From: Helichrysum umbraculigerum
Lineage: Eukaryota > Streptophyta > Magnoliopsida > Asterales > Asteraceae
DNA length: 64,000 nt
Direction of reading: 5' to 3'
Assembly: GCA_949592205.1 (NCBI GenBank)
Contig: CATIUR010000002.1
Location: 135,668,090-135,732,089, forward strand
In this document: piece by piece, positions 10,344 to 22,763 of the stretch
Layout: each line of letters starts with the position of its first letter
How positions within the stretch are numbered: the first letter of the stretch is position 1
Program-made: the position numbers and the translations under genes
The notes under the pieces: generated by a model
Databases searched by the model: none
What the model was told of the DNA's origin: nothing
Seen by the model: only the letters and a program-made list of their open reading frames with translations

Positions 10344-12887
10344 TGTGACACCCCGCAAATTTGGGTACAATTAAGAACAGTAAATACATGCATTTTACGC
10401 TAATTTTCTGACCAAAGTTTAAACAAAACTTTCCTTGTGAAATAAACCTAGCAAGCCCAACACTTTTAAACAAAAAGTATTACGTATTTCGTAATTAACT
10501 AAATTACGTACAAACTTATCGGGACGAACTCGACAAATTAAATACAATGAAGTTGGTGATACAAAAATAATTAATAAATCGAAAATTATTAATTACGATT
10601 ACTATTATAATTATATTATTGAAATAATATAATATATTATACGTTTATTATTTAACGTATAGGACACAGTACAAATGTCCAAAAAGTATCTCAAAATACT
10701 TTTGAACAAATTTTATTGAAAACTATTATAGAAAATAGTTGGAACAAAAGTTGTTCGGGAACTTTTAGACGACTATTTAGGACACGTTATACACGAACAG
10801 AAACAATTATAAAACGTGCCTAAAAGTCAAAAATAACAAAAGTGTTATTTTTGCCATTCCTGTCTTAGTATTTGGAACATTACCTCAAAATATGAAATCA
10901 TAATTTAACTGAAATTTGGCACCCAATTGGATGCGCGTAGTAAAATGTACAAATTTGTACAACAGTCTAAAATAATAAAAATCTCATTATTCTAATTTTA
11001 AATAATGAACCAGGAGAACATCTACAAAATAAAAGCATAAAATATTATATTTTATATTGCTATAGTTATACCCGTACACGAAATTAACGGCTAAAATACC
11101 ACAAGGAAAAATATCTCCAGACATATATCTGTTGAACCCATACTCACTCGGTTGAAAAACTTGAACTAACTCAATATTATATACTCTCTACTTTGTGATC
11201 ACCAACCACAAATAATTGAACCCCAAGCTTTTCTTTTTGTTCTCTGGTTTCATTTCCAGCGGCAGAGGCAGAGGCAAGCAACAGCAAGAGCAAAGCTCAT
11301 ATTCATCATTTCTTCACCATAATCACCTTAAATCTTTCACCATTAACAAACAACAAAAAAAATAAAATAAAAAAATACTCACACAATCATCATCGGCCAT
11401 CATCATCAAACTGAATCATCATCATAATCTTTTGTAAGGAAAATCTCCCATTTCGAATTTCTTTACTAAATTTCGTTTTAGATATTGTTTATATAACATA
11501 TAATCTATGAATATAACCTGATAGATTGATGATTACTTGATTTTTGTTTTTGGAATAAACTTTAAGAACCCAAACATTAAATACGAAATTGATGTGTATA
11601 ACTCGTGTAAATATGCCATAATTCGTGGTTATGAATGTTGCAAAACTTGTTGTAAATGACTTGGACTATGAGAAAACATAACTGAATGGGTATATATTAA
11701 TACCCGTATGGGTATGACTCGACAACCAGATGGATCTTAACACATTAGACTTTGAATTCAAATAATATTATAATAGACTTGTGTCACATGTATTAATTGA
11801 TTTCCGACAGGTTCAAAACTCATACTGTGAAAAGTGGTTACGATTAATGATTTAGAAACATTGTGCCTATTATTACTTTAAGGCAATGTGGGCTTGTAAA
11901 TTATATAAAATTGATATATGATTGTATAAATCTTGCTGGTCGTATTAACTAACAAGCTTAAATCGGAATATATATTTGGTCCATGTCACATAACTTTTAA
12001 TATAAAAATTTCACATGACCAAATGATAACATTAGATCTGTGTGTGTCACAAATAATACGACTAAATGTACACAACAAATTGTACAAACACTATAACTAA
12101 ACGTATAGTCAAATACTTATATTAAGTACATTTATTTCGTCTAGGACTTTGAGAGACGACGATTGGACGACTATTACTACTAGCTATTATCGCACCTGTT
12201 ATCGCTATCGGTGAGTTCACAGCCCCTTTTTACTGTTTTAATGTTTCAAAACCTGGGGTGAAAAACATAACAACTGTTTTGCTATAACATGCAATAAATG
12301 TTCATAATTGCTTTGGTGCTTATGTGCTACTTAATTGCTTTGGTGCGTATATGCCACTGATTATGAATGACTTCATTATATGATTGAGGACTATATGTGA
12401 ATACTTGTATGCTTTTATACGAACAACTCATAGGGTATTACTTCCCTACAAACTGTGGTGAAGGACTTCATTTGATTTACTTGTTAACATTTTACAAATG
12501 AATATGGTTTAACAAACCATACTTATAAAAACCTGTGAATTCACTCAACATTATTGTTGACGATTTTACTATGTTTTTCAGGTAACTAGCAGCACTATTA
12601 AGTTTGCATACGCATGGAGTTAGGCGACCTACAACGAACTAGGATGCCACATTTTGGGACAAATAAGGATTTATTTTGTATAACTAATATTATTCCTACG
12701 ACTTGATGAGTCGTAGTTCTTTTGTAAACAAACTATTTTCTTAAATGGCATCTTAATTTTACGTTCTGCAATAATCATACGCTCTGATCTGGCATGAGTG
12801 TCAAATGTTGATGTCAGGACCCCCGCACATACTAATGCTTCCGCTAATCGCGCGTTAATCGCGTTGACCGAATTTTGGGGTGTGACA
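10344..12887 (+). repeat. Gypsy-C 3' LTR
   Basis: 2544 bp, near identical to 4364-6907. It is followed by TATAC, the right copy of the target duplication, and then by the continuation of the Gypsy-A 5' LTR. Confidence 0.95.
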
Positions 12888-14946
12888 TATACGGCCTCGT
12901 TCTCCCTTATTCGGCCCGTGTTCGCCCGTATCGTGCCATTTCCACCCGAAATACGGGAGGTCCCCTCGTATCGTCCTCCTCCCCCGTATAAGATGCGATT
13001 TTGATACGGCTGAGCGACACGGTTGGGCATTTGGAGGTAGGAATACGGCTGGATGATACGGCTGAGCGACTACTATATATACGGGATCATTTCACCTCAT
13101 TTTAACACACTTCATACTTCATCATTCTTTCACCATTCAACTTCACTTTCTCTCTCTGCTCTCTTTCTAGAAATAATTAGATTAGGTTAGTATAATTAAG
13201 CTAGTAGATTAGCTTCTAGCTTGGTTGTAACGGAGGTGCTCCGAGACTGCGATTACGCAAGATTTGTAATTACGCTTTGTCAGGTTTTATTATAATCTCT
13301 ATCTTGTTATTTTAAATATGTGTGCTGCTGTCATAATTATTTAGAATTGCCTGCTAGAATTATTGCCATGCTTAGCTAAACAAATATGAGTTTGCCATGA
13401 TAGTCGTTATGCTAGGGTAGTTATACTTTAATATGCAATTGGGATATTATGAAACAACGGAGGTAACGTTATACGGTTTTCATTTGTATAGCGCCGGAAT
13501 CATCACGAATGTGTGTAGTACGGAACGTGGAAGCTATGAAAGTCGTGGGCACAATCCGTTGTGGAAATAATGATTCCAATTGTAACACGCCGTTACTCTG
13601 TCCGTATGCTGTTAATATATATTTGAATCTATGAAATAAGTCTCCAATGTTTATCTATCCTAATTATGCTGTGGTTTGTAACTTACTGCTGGTACATAAC
13701 TGGTGGTACGCCGCTTATTATTCTGTGTCTGATGATCGTTGAACTCGACATGGCCGGTGTTCTCCTGGTTGAAATACACCGGAGGGAGACACGGAGCGTA
13801 GGATTAGAGATAGGTTAGATTCATTTCATATAACAAATATTTTAGAGAGAACTTTCGGAATATTTGTGACTTAACCAACTATCCAGTTACTCTGCACGTA
13901 TAAACTGATCCTTGTGTGCTGCTCTGCTGCATGTTCTTGTTTGATTGTTGCTTTAGGGTTTGCATGCTAGTATCACCTGTGCTGTTGGATATATGATTAA
14001 GTTTTTGAATATAAATTGATTGCATACACCAGTTTAACATGCGTAGAATAGTTATGACGATTTATATAAAATAATGATGAACAATTTAATCAGCCGTTAG
14101 ACCAGATCATCCCAACTTGTTCCGGTGGGAAACCCCTGTTCATGTTTTTGTTTATTCAACAATTCATGCCATGATTCGGATATCTTGGATGTTCGAGATT
14201 GGGGAACAAGATTCGAGGATGGTTGTTGGTTAAATTGGTTGCTGCATTTGGGAGAACTTCCGGTGTAGTTTACATTCCGTAGCTGCTATCTTCGTGACAT
14301 GTTATTTATCTGATTGCAGACAACTCTACGTTAGATAGATAATAGGCTAGTAGTTATGGCTCATTAGGATATATAACTCAGGATAGATAACAAGGACCTT
14401 TTAATGTTGTAACAGAAATATCGTAAAACAGCTGAATACTGGTATGAGCGTTGAATACAAATACGTGGGAGCTAAGGAAAGGCTGTAGGTAGAATACTTT
14501 GCTGTCATTGATTGTTCCAAGTACGTCTGTTAAGTCCTGACTTCGTCATCAAAACTAGTACCTTAACTAAAATAACTACCCCTAAAATAGCATAAAGATT
14601 GTCATAGCAAGCACTCGCGTTAATCTGTAGTTCTCGTAGCCACCTCACCTCCCCTATCTTTAGTTTTAGTTTTTAAATTAGTTAGTTAAGAACAGAAAAG
14701 TAACAAAAACCCTATCAAACTCTTGATAAACCAGCTAAATTACGAAGGATAATCAAAAGACCTAGATCCTATGCCCGTTGTAGTTTGAAGAACGACCCAA
14801 GGACATACTTACTACTGTACTCCCATAGTTTTAAGTATACTTAGGCCCAACAAAACACAAAATTTTAAAACCCACTGATCGCCACGTCAAGAGGAAGGCC
14901 CGCAACGACGCGTGTCAAATCGCAACCGACCTCTCGGCGCGCATCA
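12888..14946 (+). repeat. Gypsy-A 5' LTR, second part
   Basis: It continues the LTR interrupted at 4363 and ends GCATCA at 14946. A TATATATA run at 13072-13081 is the likely core promoter, downstream of the palindrome cluster. It matches 47842-49907 with scattered substitutions. No gene is visible. Confidence 0.92.
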
Positions 14947-14952
14947 GGTTTT

Positions 14953-14970
14953 TGGCGCCGCTGCCGGGGA
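14953..14970 (+). other. Primer-binding site of Gypsy-A
   Basis: TGGCGCCGCTGCCGGGGA lies 6 bases after the LTR end. This type of site, usually assigned to tRNA-Asp, is characteristic of Athila/Tat lineage gypsy elements. Confidence 0.88.
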
Positions 14971-15133
14971 CTACAACGACCGATTTAGGAATTTAGTTAT
15001 CTTAGTTATTTAGCGATCCTTTCGGAAGTTCAATATCATTCGAAAGTTACCTTTCCGGTTTTTTTTATTTCCTTTTCAGTACCCTTTCCTTTCCAAAACT
15101 CTATTTTCTACCAAAACCCCAAATTCTTCAGTC

Positions 15134-18008
15134 ATGACGACTTGTCAACATGACTGTAAATTTGGAACAACTTTCAAAAGCCCTGAACCAAACTTTCAAT
15201 CCACATCTTCTATTCAGTGGCAAACCAAAACCCCTCTTACTCAATCTCTGTCTACTCTACCGTCCACTCTATCCAATTTCTCCGTCAACTCTCAACAACA
15301 CTATAACGAAACTTTGATTAACTTTATGTTTGAACAAAATAACGTTAATAGACAAGTAATAGATTTTCAAGATAAAATTGATGCTTCACTTAGAATTTCC
15401 GAAGATTTGATCAAAAACATAGAAGTTAGTCTTAAACAATTATTTTCAAAAGTTGAGGAGAGTCAAAGGAAAATCGCGATCAGTAACGCTGTCTATCTCT
15501 CATCCTATGAGCACGATGACATCTTAGTTGTTACGAGAGGAGGTAAAGAAACCAGAATTGAACAAACCTCAGATAATTCTTTAAATAAAACTTCCACTTC
15601 TACTGATCCAGTGCCAAGTGACACCCCTGTCTCTGCACCTGATCCAATACCTTCTCAAGTTCCAGAAATCATTCCACGTACTCGAATTCCCTTTCCTGGT
15701 AGGCTTAAGAAGGAGAAGCAAGAAGCGCAGTTTGGGAAATATCTTGAGATGTTTAAAAGCCTGTACTTAAACGTTAGATTATTAGATGCTTTAGTAGAAA
15801 TGCCCAGTTGTGCAAAATTCTTCAAAGAACTTCTTTCAAATAAAGAAAAATTAAAGCAATTAGTTAATATACCCTTAGATGCTGAATGCTCTGCAATCAT
15901 GTTACATGGCCTTCCACCAAAACTAGGAGATACTGGCCGTTTCACTATTCCTTGTTACCTTCAAAATATCCAAGTTAGTAATGCCTTAGCTGACCTAGGT
16001 GCTAGTGTCAACCTTATGCCTTACTCACTATATAAGAAACTAGGATTAGGAGAACTGCTACCCACTCATATGACCATCCAATTAGCTGATAGATCAGTTA
16101 AACTCCCTCGGGGGATTGCTGAAGATATTATGGTCCGAGTAGGTAAATTTATCTTCCCGGTTGACTTTGTAATTATGGATATTGAGGAAGACGCCCACGT
16201 TCCCCTCATCCTTGGCAGACCGTTCCTAAACACTGCCAAGGCTGTTATTGACGGAAACGAAAAATCTTTAAAATTGAGGGTTGGAGCGGAGGAAGTCACC
16301 TTTAATGTCGATAAATTGATGAAACAACCTGTGGGAGAAGATCTTGGTCTTGTGGATTCCATGCAGGAAGTATATGACGAGCATTTGGAAGAGATTCTAG
16401 CAGTTAGCAATCCCAACCCTCTTCCCAACACAGTCATCACTACAAGAAGACTTTGCCAGGATGATGTTGGACTCTGCTCAGCTATCTCTGACAAACTAGC
16501 ACACTCTAAGGAACTGCTATTTTCTTTATCTGAAATGAAGTATCCTCTTGCACCGCCTGACAGCACTCCCACGAACAACTCTTTTGCTGCTATTCCCTTA
16601 GGCGAAGGCATTCCTCTATCAATTTTACAAAGGGGTCAAACTGATTCATCTCCTTCGGTAGCTGAAATTCTCAAATCTTTTGAGGAGATGGAATCAGAAA
16701 TCTCAGCTAAGCCACAACTATCTGAAGGTTGTGCGCCACAAAATCCAGAAATCACCATAAGTACGTCTTCAACAGCTCAATTTCAGAGGTTTGCATTTAC
16801 CGATAACAACGATATCATCTTTACCGAAGACAGTGCAACCTCCTCATCATCCATAAGTAAATACGAGCTGAAGAAGAATGCACTTCCTAATGAGACAAAG
16901 TTAGTAGAAATAGCATCAGCCACTGCAGCAGACTCATCTCCAAATGAACCAGAGTTCCAAACGGAGTATGATGAGTTACGAAGAGACGAGATCGCTCGAA
17001 TAAAACCTTCTATTGAAGAACCGCCAGAATTGGAGCTAAAGGAACTACCCTCTCATCTGGAGTATGCTTTTCTTGAAGGAACCTCGCATTTACCTGTCAT
17101 AATTGCAAAAGGTCTTACACCCGAGGAGAAAGGAAGACTCATTCAAGTATTGAAGTCACATAAGAAGGCGATTGCACGGAAAATCTCTGATATCCAAGGG
17201 ATTAGTCCAAACTATTGCACTCACAAAATACTAATGGAGAACGACTTCAAACCTTCTATACAGAGACAGAGGAGAGTTAACCCGAAGATTCAAGACGTGG
17301 TCAAGAAGGAGGTTATCAAACTATTGGATGCTGGCTTGATCTATCCTATTTCAGATTCCCCGTGGGTCAGCCCAGTTCAGGTTGTCCCTAAGAAAGGAGG
17401 AATGACGGTTATCGCAAACGAAGATAATGAACTAATTCCTACACGGACCGTCACCGGTTGGAGGGTATGCATCGACTATCGGAAGCTAAATGAAGCCACT
17501 AGAAAAGATCATTTCCCTCTGCCGTTCATCGATCAAATGTTGGAGAGATTAACCGGGAACGAGTTCTACTGTTTTCTTGATGGTTTCTCTGGCTATTTTC
17601 AGATTCCTCTCGATCCTTAGGACCAGGAAAAGACGACCTTCACATGTCCTTACGGAACATTCGCTTACCGACGCATGCCTTTCGGGCTATGCAATGCACC
17701 TGCTACATTCCAGAGATGTATGGTGGCGATATTCCACGATATGATCGAACAGTGCATGGAAGTATTCATGGACGACTTCTCAGTCTTTGGAAATTCCTTC
17801 ACTTCTTGTCTTTCCAACCTTGAACGAATGTTAGCCCGATGCGAAGAATCAAATCTTGTCTTGAACTGGGAGAAGTGCCACTTTATGGTGAAGGAAGGAA
17901 TAGTTCTAGGACACCGGATATCAAAGTCTGGAATTGAAGTTGACAAAGCTAAAGTTGAGACCATTGCCAAACTTCCGCCACCTACTTCTGTTAAAGCCAT
18001 TTGCAGTT
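15134..18008 (+). pseudogene. Gypsy-A gag remnant, protease and RT (interrupted)
   Basis: The frame opens with ATG at 15134 and codes for about 180 residues with no gag core or zinc knuckle, so gag is probably truncated. An aspartic protease follows (DLGAS near residue 286, then LILGRPFL), a long low-complexity linker, and the start of RT (VCIDYRKLN near residue 777). An in-frame TAG at 17618-17620 breaks RT after PLDP; the same frame then continues through MPFGLCNAPATFQ and the FMDD catalytic box (17765-17779). At 18008 the copia element interrupts the frame, which resumes at 29874. The match is to Athila-type pol. It cannot make a working polyprotein as it stands. Confidence 0.9.
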
Positions 18009-18697
18009 TGTTAGTCCCTGTTTAACTTAATAAACAATCTTACTTAATAAGCCTTGAATATATTATTGAGAAGTTGCGGAATCACACTCAATAATATTAA
18101 GAAGATCAATGAATATTATTTAAATTAATGAACACAATAATATACTGAAAGCTTCAATCTTATTAATGATATAAGACGAATACACTTGATGTATTAGGGT
18201 TACAGAAAACCTTGAAGCTGCGCAAAAATCATTAACCTATCTAGGTCTAAAGGATCTCTATTTATATCATATAGAGTCCTATACAATCTCCTACAAATAT
18301 GGAATACAATAACTTCCATAACCGACTCATACTTATCACAAAATCATAAACAGTTTTAACTACCATTCTGATGTAAACAGTTGTAACTGTTACACATTCA
18401 GTTGTAACTGCTTCAATTGTAATATACTACTAAGTACAAATAAACAATCAGTGTTAACTGTTTCATATATAACTAACAGTTACTAATACATAAGCAGTTT
18501 TAACTACTTACAGACACATAACTATCAGTTGTAATCTATCTTCAATCAGTTGTAACACTTGTCTTCTCATCAGTTTTCTTCTATCAGTTGTAACTTCATA
18601 AAGACAGTTTTAACCTTCAAAGAAACAGTTTTAATCACTTATACTCTGTCTTCTCATCAGAACTTCAACTCAGACCTGAAACAGTTTTGACCCAACA
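18009..18697 (-). repeat. Copia 3' LTR (minus strand)
   Basis: 689 bp, ending at TGTTAGTCCC (plus-strand reading) and starting, in sense, with TGTTGGGTCAAAACTG. It contains about 13 copies of CAGTT(T/G)TAAC-type words between 18351 and 18697 and a TATAAATA box (sense) at 18259-18266. Confidence 0.95.
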
Positions 18698-18712
18698 ATC
18701 TCCCCCTAAACT
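18698..18712 (-). other. Polypurine tract of the copia element
   Basis: On the minus strand AAGTTTAGGGGGAGAT lies directly before the 3' LTR start TGTTGGG, as expected for the plus-strand primer. Confidence 0.85.
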
Positions 18713-18784
18713 TAATCTGTCCTTCACAGCATTAAGTTTCTTCTAATCCTCCATTATAAGCTTCACAAAATTCTTTCAAAACTG

Positions 18785-21700
18785 TTAGTCTTTTCTTCTC
18801 TTCCTCCTATCAATCTCCTCCTTCTTATGAATCTGATTTAACACCATATATACCAATTCCAGAGCTACATCATCTAACACTGCTGCTTGTAGCCTTACAT
18901 TTCTCAAACCCATCAAAAATCTCAGATTGATATCATAAAATCTATCTGTCAATAACCACATAAACACTGCATCCTCCATAACAATCTGATGTACTCCAGG
19001 TTTAGCATGATACATCCAATTTCTGACCTTGCTAAAAGTAGCAAATTGAAATGGAAACTCTTCTGGTTCAAACATAGCTTTAATCCAATGCCATGTAACT
19101 TTTTCAACCAGATTATCAAACCTTTTCAAATCTAAATTCTTTTCCATCCCAATCTCATACATTCTCACCAAATCAGTCCTACTAATTCTCTTTATCAAAT
19201 CCCTAAAAGATCTCCACCAAGATATATTTCCATCTGCTCTTTCAACTTTAATCTTGTGAATCTTAACAGGATTGACAAATTGCTCTATAGACCAATCAAT
19301 GATACTAGGTAATTCAACATTAATTACCTCAGATTCCATAGGCTGTAACAAAATAAACTCTTTCAATTCATCAATATTCCTTTCTCTATCAGGAATTTCA
19401 TCTAACTCTCTCTTCTTTTGCTCAAGTTCATCTTTCCTCCTCTTCTCAGCTTCTATCTTTTCTCTTTTTTCTTTTTCTTCCTTTTCCTTCAATTTTCTTT
19501 CTTTTTCAGCCTTTTTCCTTTCCTTTTCAACTTCCTGCTTTTTCTTCTCAGCTTCTTTCTTTTCTGTTTCTTTCTTTTCAATCACATCAGGATTCAACTC
19601 ATCTTTATCCCATAACTCCTGCAATCTCTCTAAACTCATCTGTTTCAAAGCATTCAAAGGAATATACCCACCTTTTAGCTTTGCAATTAAATTCTTCTTC
19701 ATTTGAGCTTTTGTTGGTGGTTTTGCAGCCTTCTTCTTTCTTGCTTCTTCTGCTTTCTTCTTCTTAAGCTGATCAACTAGATATTCAATATCATCCTGTC
19801 TCTGCTCTTTCAACAAATACTCATCCCATTCCGCCACTTGCTCTTTTGTCATTTTTACAAATTTTCCTTCCTCAACCTCAACATCAATCAAGCCCTCTGC
19901 ATTTAGCTCAGCCTGTAATCTTTCTGCATATTCAGTATCATGAGCAGTTACTTCTGGTGGCACTGGTTTTTGCTTCTTCTTCTTTGGTTCTTCTACCAGT
20001 TTTCCCTTGCCTTTATCTTTTGGATCAATCTTTGGCAATTCTTTCTGTTGAACAGGAGCAGCAGCAGGTTCTCTAATTTGAAATCCAGGCAAAGATGGTT
20101 GTCGTGAAGATTTCTTCTTTGGAGTTTCAACCTTCTTTCCTGTACCAGTCATTTTAGCAGTTTTAACTGGAATGCTCTTCTTTCTAGTCTTTTCAACTTG
20201 TTGAGCATCAGTTTTAACATCAGTCTTTACTTCTTCTTTTTCAACTGCTATCTCAGGTTTACTCACCTCTTCACCATCATCCTCATCAATCTTTAACTCC
20301 TCAGTCTTATCATCCAAATTCACCTCTACAGTCTGCTCCACTGACCCAACAACCTCAGTATGTTCAGAATTATTTTCATCTGCCACTGGGTCATTCATCT
20401 CTGTTTCCACTGTTTCAAATACTGACTCATTAACCTCTGGCTCAATAGGTGGTGTTGGAGGTGTATGCACAAATTCATCATCCACTGGTTGTTCCATTTC
20501 AATGTCTTCATCAACTTTTTCATCATCAGACACAACCTTCTCATTCTCATTCCTCTTATCACCCAAATTTGTCCAGACCTTCTCCCCCTTTTTGAAAGCA
20601 TTTTGTTTAAAGTTATAAGTCTCCTCAGGTTCTGAAGTATCATGAACCACATATTTCCTCCCTTTCTTCAAACATTGAATAACAATCCTCTCTAACTGCT
20701 TCACTTTCCTCTGCAACTGAGTAATAACTTCATCCTTAGCCTTATTCTTCTTCCTCTCCTGTACAAACTCAGCCCATACATAATCAACCATTTTCGTCAA
20801 TTCCAAGTTAGTTCTAGCCTCAACACCTTCAGGATGTGAATCCTTTGGTGAATCATTGACATCATCAAACTCTGACTCATGCCTAGCATGATCATCAAAG
20901 TCCCCTTGGTTCTTGGTACTGGGACCACTAGGATCATCTACTGGTGTAGAATCATGTCCATGTGTTGCCTCTGATTGGGTCTTATTAATGTTACTTCTGT
21001 CCTGCTCTGCCAGTGGGCTAGAAGCAGTAGAAGCAGCCCTCTCAGAATGATCATCCTCCTCCTCATTGATCATCTGCTGTGATGAATCATTTGTCTGAGA
21101 CACCTGAGCAGCAGCAGCCTCAGATGCCTGTTTTTTAGCCTTTTTGGCTTTAGAAGGTTTAGCTGTTGTGGTCCCTTGTTTTCTTTTAGTACCCCCAACT
21201 ACTGTGGGTTGAGAAGTGGTGGGTGGAACCATTCTCTCAGTAGTTGGTTCAGCTTCAGTTGGTAGTACTGATGCTGTGGTGGAAGGTGCAGGAAGCATTG
21301 TAGAAAATAATGCTGTAACCTTCCCAGAAAATTTAGTATCTCTCTTCATATTTACAAAAACTTTTGGTTTAAAAGAGACAATACCAATAATCTTGTCAAG
21401 TGCAGTTATATTAGGAATTTGTTCATTTAAGAACAACTGCACAAAACGTGGATACATCAAAAACTTAATCTTTGGCTGCTCAATGTTTCTAAGCATACCA
21501 GAAAATATCAGATTTGAAAAATTAAACCTTTGACCAGTTGCAAGACAAACAATTGCATAAGCAATGTTGCTTCCAAACTGCTCAAAAGATGATCTCTTAG
21601 ATGATAAGCAGTGTAAAATTATATGTATTAAAAATCTTCACTGATGAGAAAATAAGGTTTTCTGAAAAGTAAAAATTTCAAAAGAACCCTCATAACCCAT

Positions 21701-22054
21701 TAATCGTAAAGTATCATACATAACATTATCCTCTAAAGAAGATATACCTGCCTCATCATCTAGTTGTAATGAAGCTCTAACAGTAGCTTCTGTGATTACA
21801 ACACGTGTATCCATAACTTCTGAAACGATTCTTTTAATCCCCTGTTCCTCTTCTATTGATGCATTCACCCAGAAATTGTTGATATGATCGTGAGATATTC
21901 TGGGTGCTACAGTGAGAGCATGACGAATATGTGAAGCACGAAGGAAATCAATGATTTCCACATACTCGTTTGCCTCTGCAGGTTTCATTAAGAATGCAAT
22001 CATATTGTGATCTTTTCCAATCGGTAGTTGAACAGTAGACGAAGTCGATGCCAT
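18785..22054 (-). pseudogene. Accessory ORF of the copia element, one in-frame stop
   Basis: It starts with ATG at 22052-22054 and runs in one frame to 18785, broken only by TGA at 21638-21640, about 1,089 codons in all. The N-terminal 200 residues (DHNMIAFL, FLRASHIRHAL, HDHINNFW) belong to a family common in Asteraceae retroelements and seen again in element E here. After FLMYPRFVQLFLN comes a long acidic and basic low-complexity region, then a Lys/Glu-rich coiled-coil stretch, and a C-terminal globular part with WWRSF and WHWIKAMF. I see no signal peptide or membrane segment, so an envelope role is not supported. The TGA falls where element E keeps a Trp of the VWRYL segment. Confidence 0.85.
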
Positions 22055-22763
22055 GATAAGAAATCAAGTAATCGAGAAGAATCGAAGATGATTTTACAGA
22101 ATCGAAAATCAATGAGACTTAGCGCAGTTGTTTGTATGTGAAATTTTGAAAGCGTAATGAGAAACCCTAAGTGTTGAGAGTTAAGTACTGAAATTAAATC
22201 AGTTGTAAACCCTAAATTGACCAAATCCCCAATTATAACTAAAACAGTGTTAATTAAGAAATATAACACGTTCAGTGATAACTGTGAAAATAACCATCAG
22301 TGGTAATCAACACTTGGTTTCTCAAATGCATCATTTACATAATTAAGCTAGCAGTGCTAACTTGTACAAGCAGTACCAACCGACCAAGGCAGTGCTAACT
22401 TAATACAAGTAGTACTTCAGTTCTAGCAAAATCATATAAACAAAGCAGTGGTTGAATTATTTATTTATTTATTTTTTTTAAACTCCACAAGCAGTAAAAA
22501 CTTCATAAACACCTGCATAAGTTAGACTCCAAAACATAGCAATATAACCTGCAGTGGTAATTTCAAACAATAATACAAGTATACAGTGTTAACGATACAC
22601 CAACAGTGGTGAAGTGATTATTACCACTGTTTATAATAAAATTAAGAAACAGTGATAACGATACACATTACACACAATCAGTGTTTAATTAACAAATCAG
22701 TATTAACCCAAATTGAAATCACAGTAGATATTATTCACAGAAAGCAGTAACAAGAGAAATAAC
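22055..22763 (-). other. Spacer between copia pol and accessory ORF
   Basis: No gene is visible. From 22260 to 22760 the words CAGTG(G/C/T/A)TAA and GCAGTA recur at least ten times, related to the words repeated in the LTR. They could be a regulatory or structural array for expression of the downstream ORF; that is inference. Confidence 0.5.

Larger units (their letters stand above)
4364..12887 (+). mobile_element. Gypsy-C: non-autonomous gypsy element with decayed internal region
   Basis: Two 2544-bp LTRs (TGTGACAC to TGTGACA) flank a 3436-bp internal region; TATAC is duplicated at 4359-4363 and 12888-12892. There is an initiator-Met primer site and an AACAAGGGGAGAA polypurine tract. No pol frame is open, but scattered stretches match Gypsy-B leader, protease, integrase and C-terminal sequence. 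The LTRs differ at about 13 positions, so a badly decayed element transposed recently; it must have borrowed enzymes. A related Tekay-like element such as Gypsy-B is a plausible source, by inference. Confidence 0.92.

Noticed and set aside
19272..19706. 144-codon plus-strand frame rich in Ser and Phe
   Set aside because: It is antisense to the Lys/Glu-rich coiled coil of the copia accessory ORF; AAG/GAA codons read as CTT/TTC.
18785..22054. Envelope gene in the copia element
   Set aside because: The position fits, but no signal peptide, membrane segment or fusion-like segment is visible, and the product is mostly charged low-complexity sequence.
18785..22054. Host enzyme labels (such as kinase or longin-domain protein) that automated annotation sometimes gives to this family
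   Set aside because: I see no catalytic or longin motif; the gene lies between pol and LTR of a retrotransposon, so such labels are probably propagated errors.
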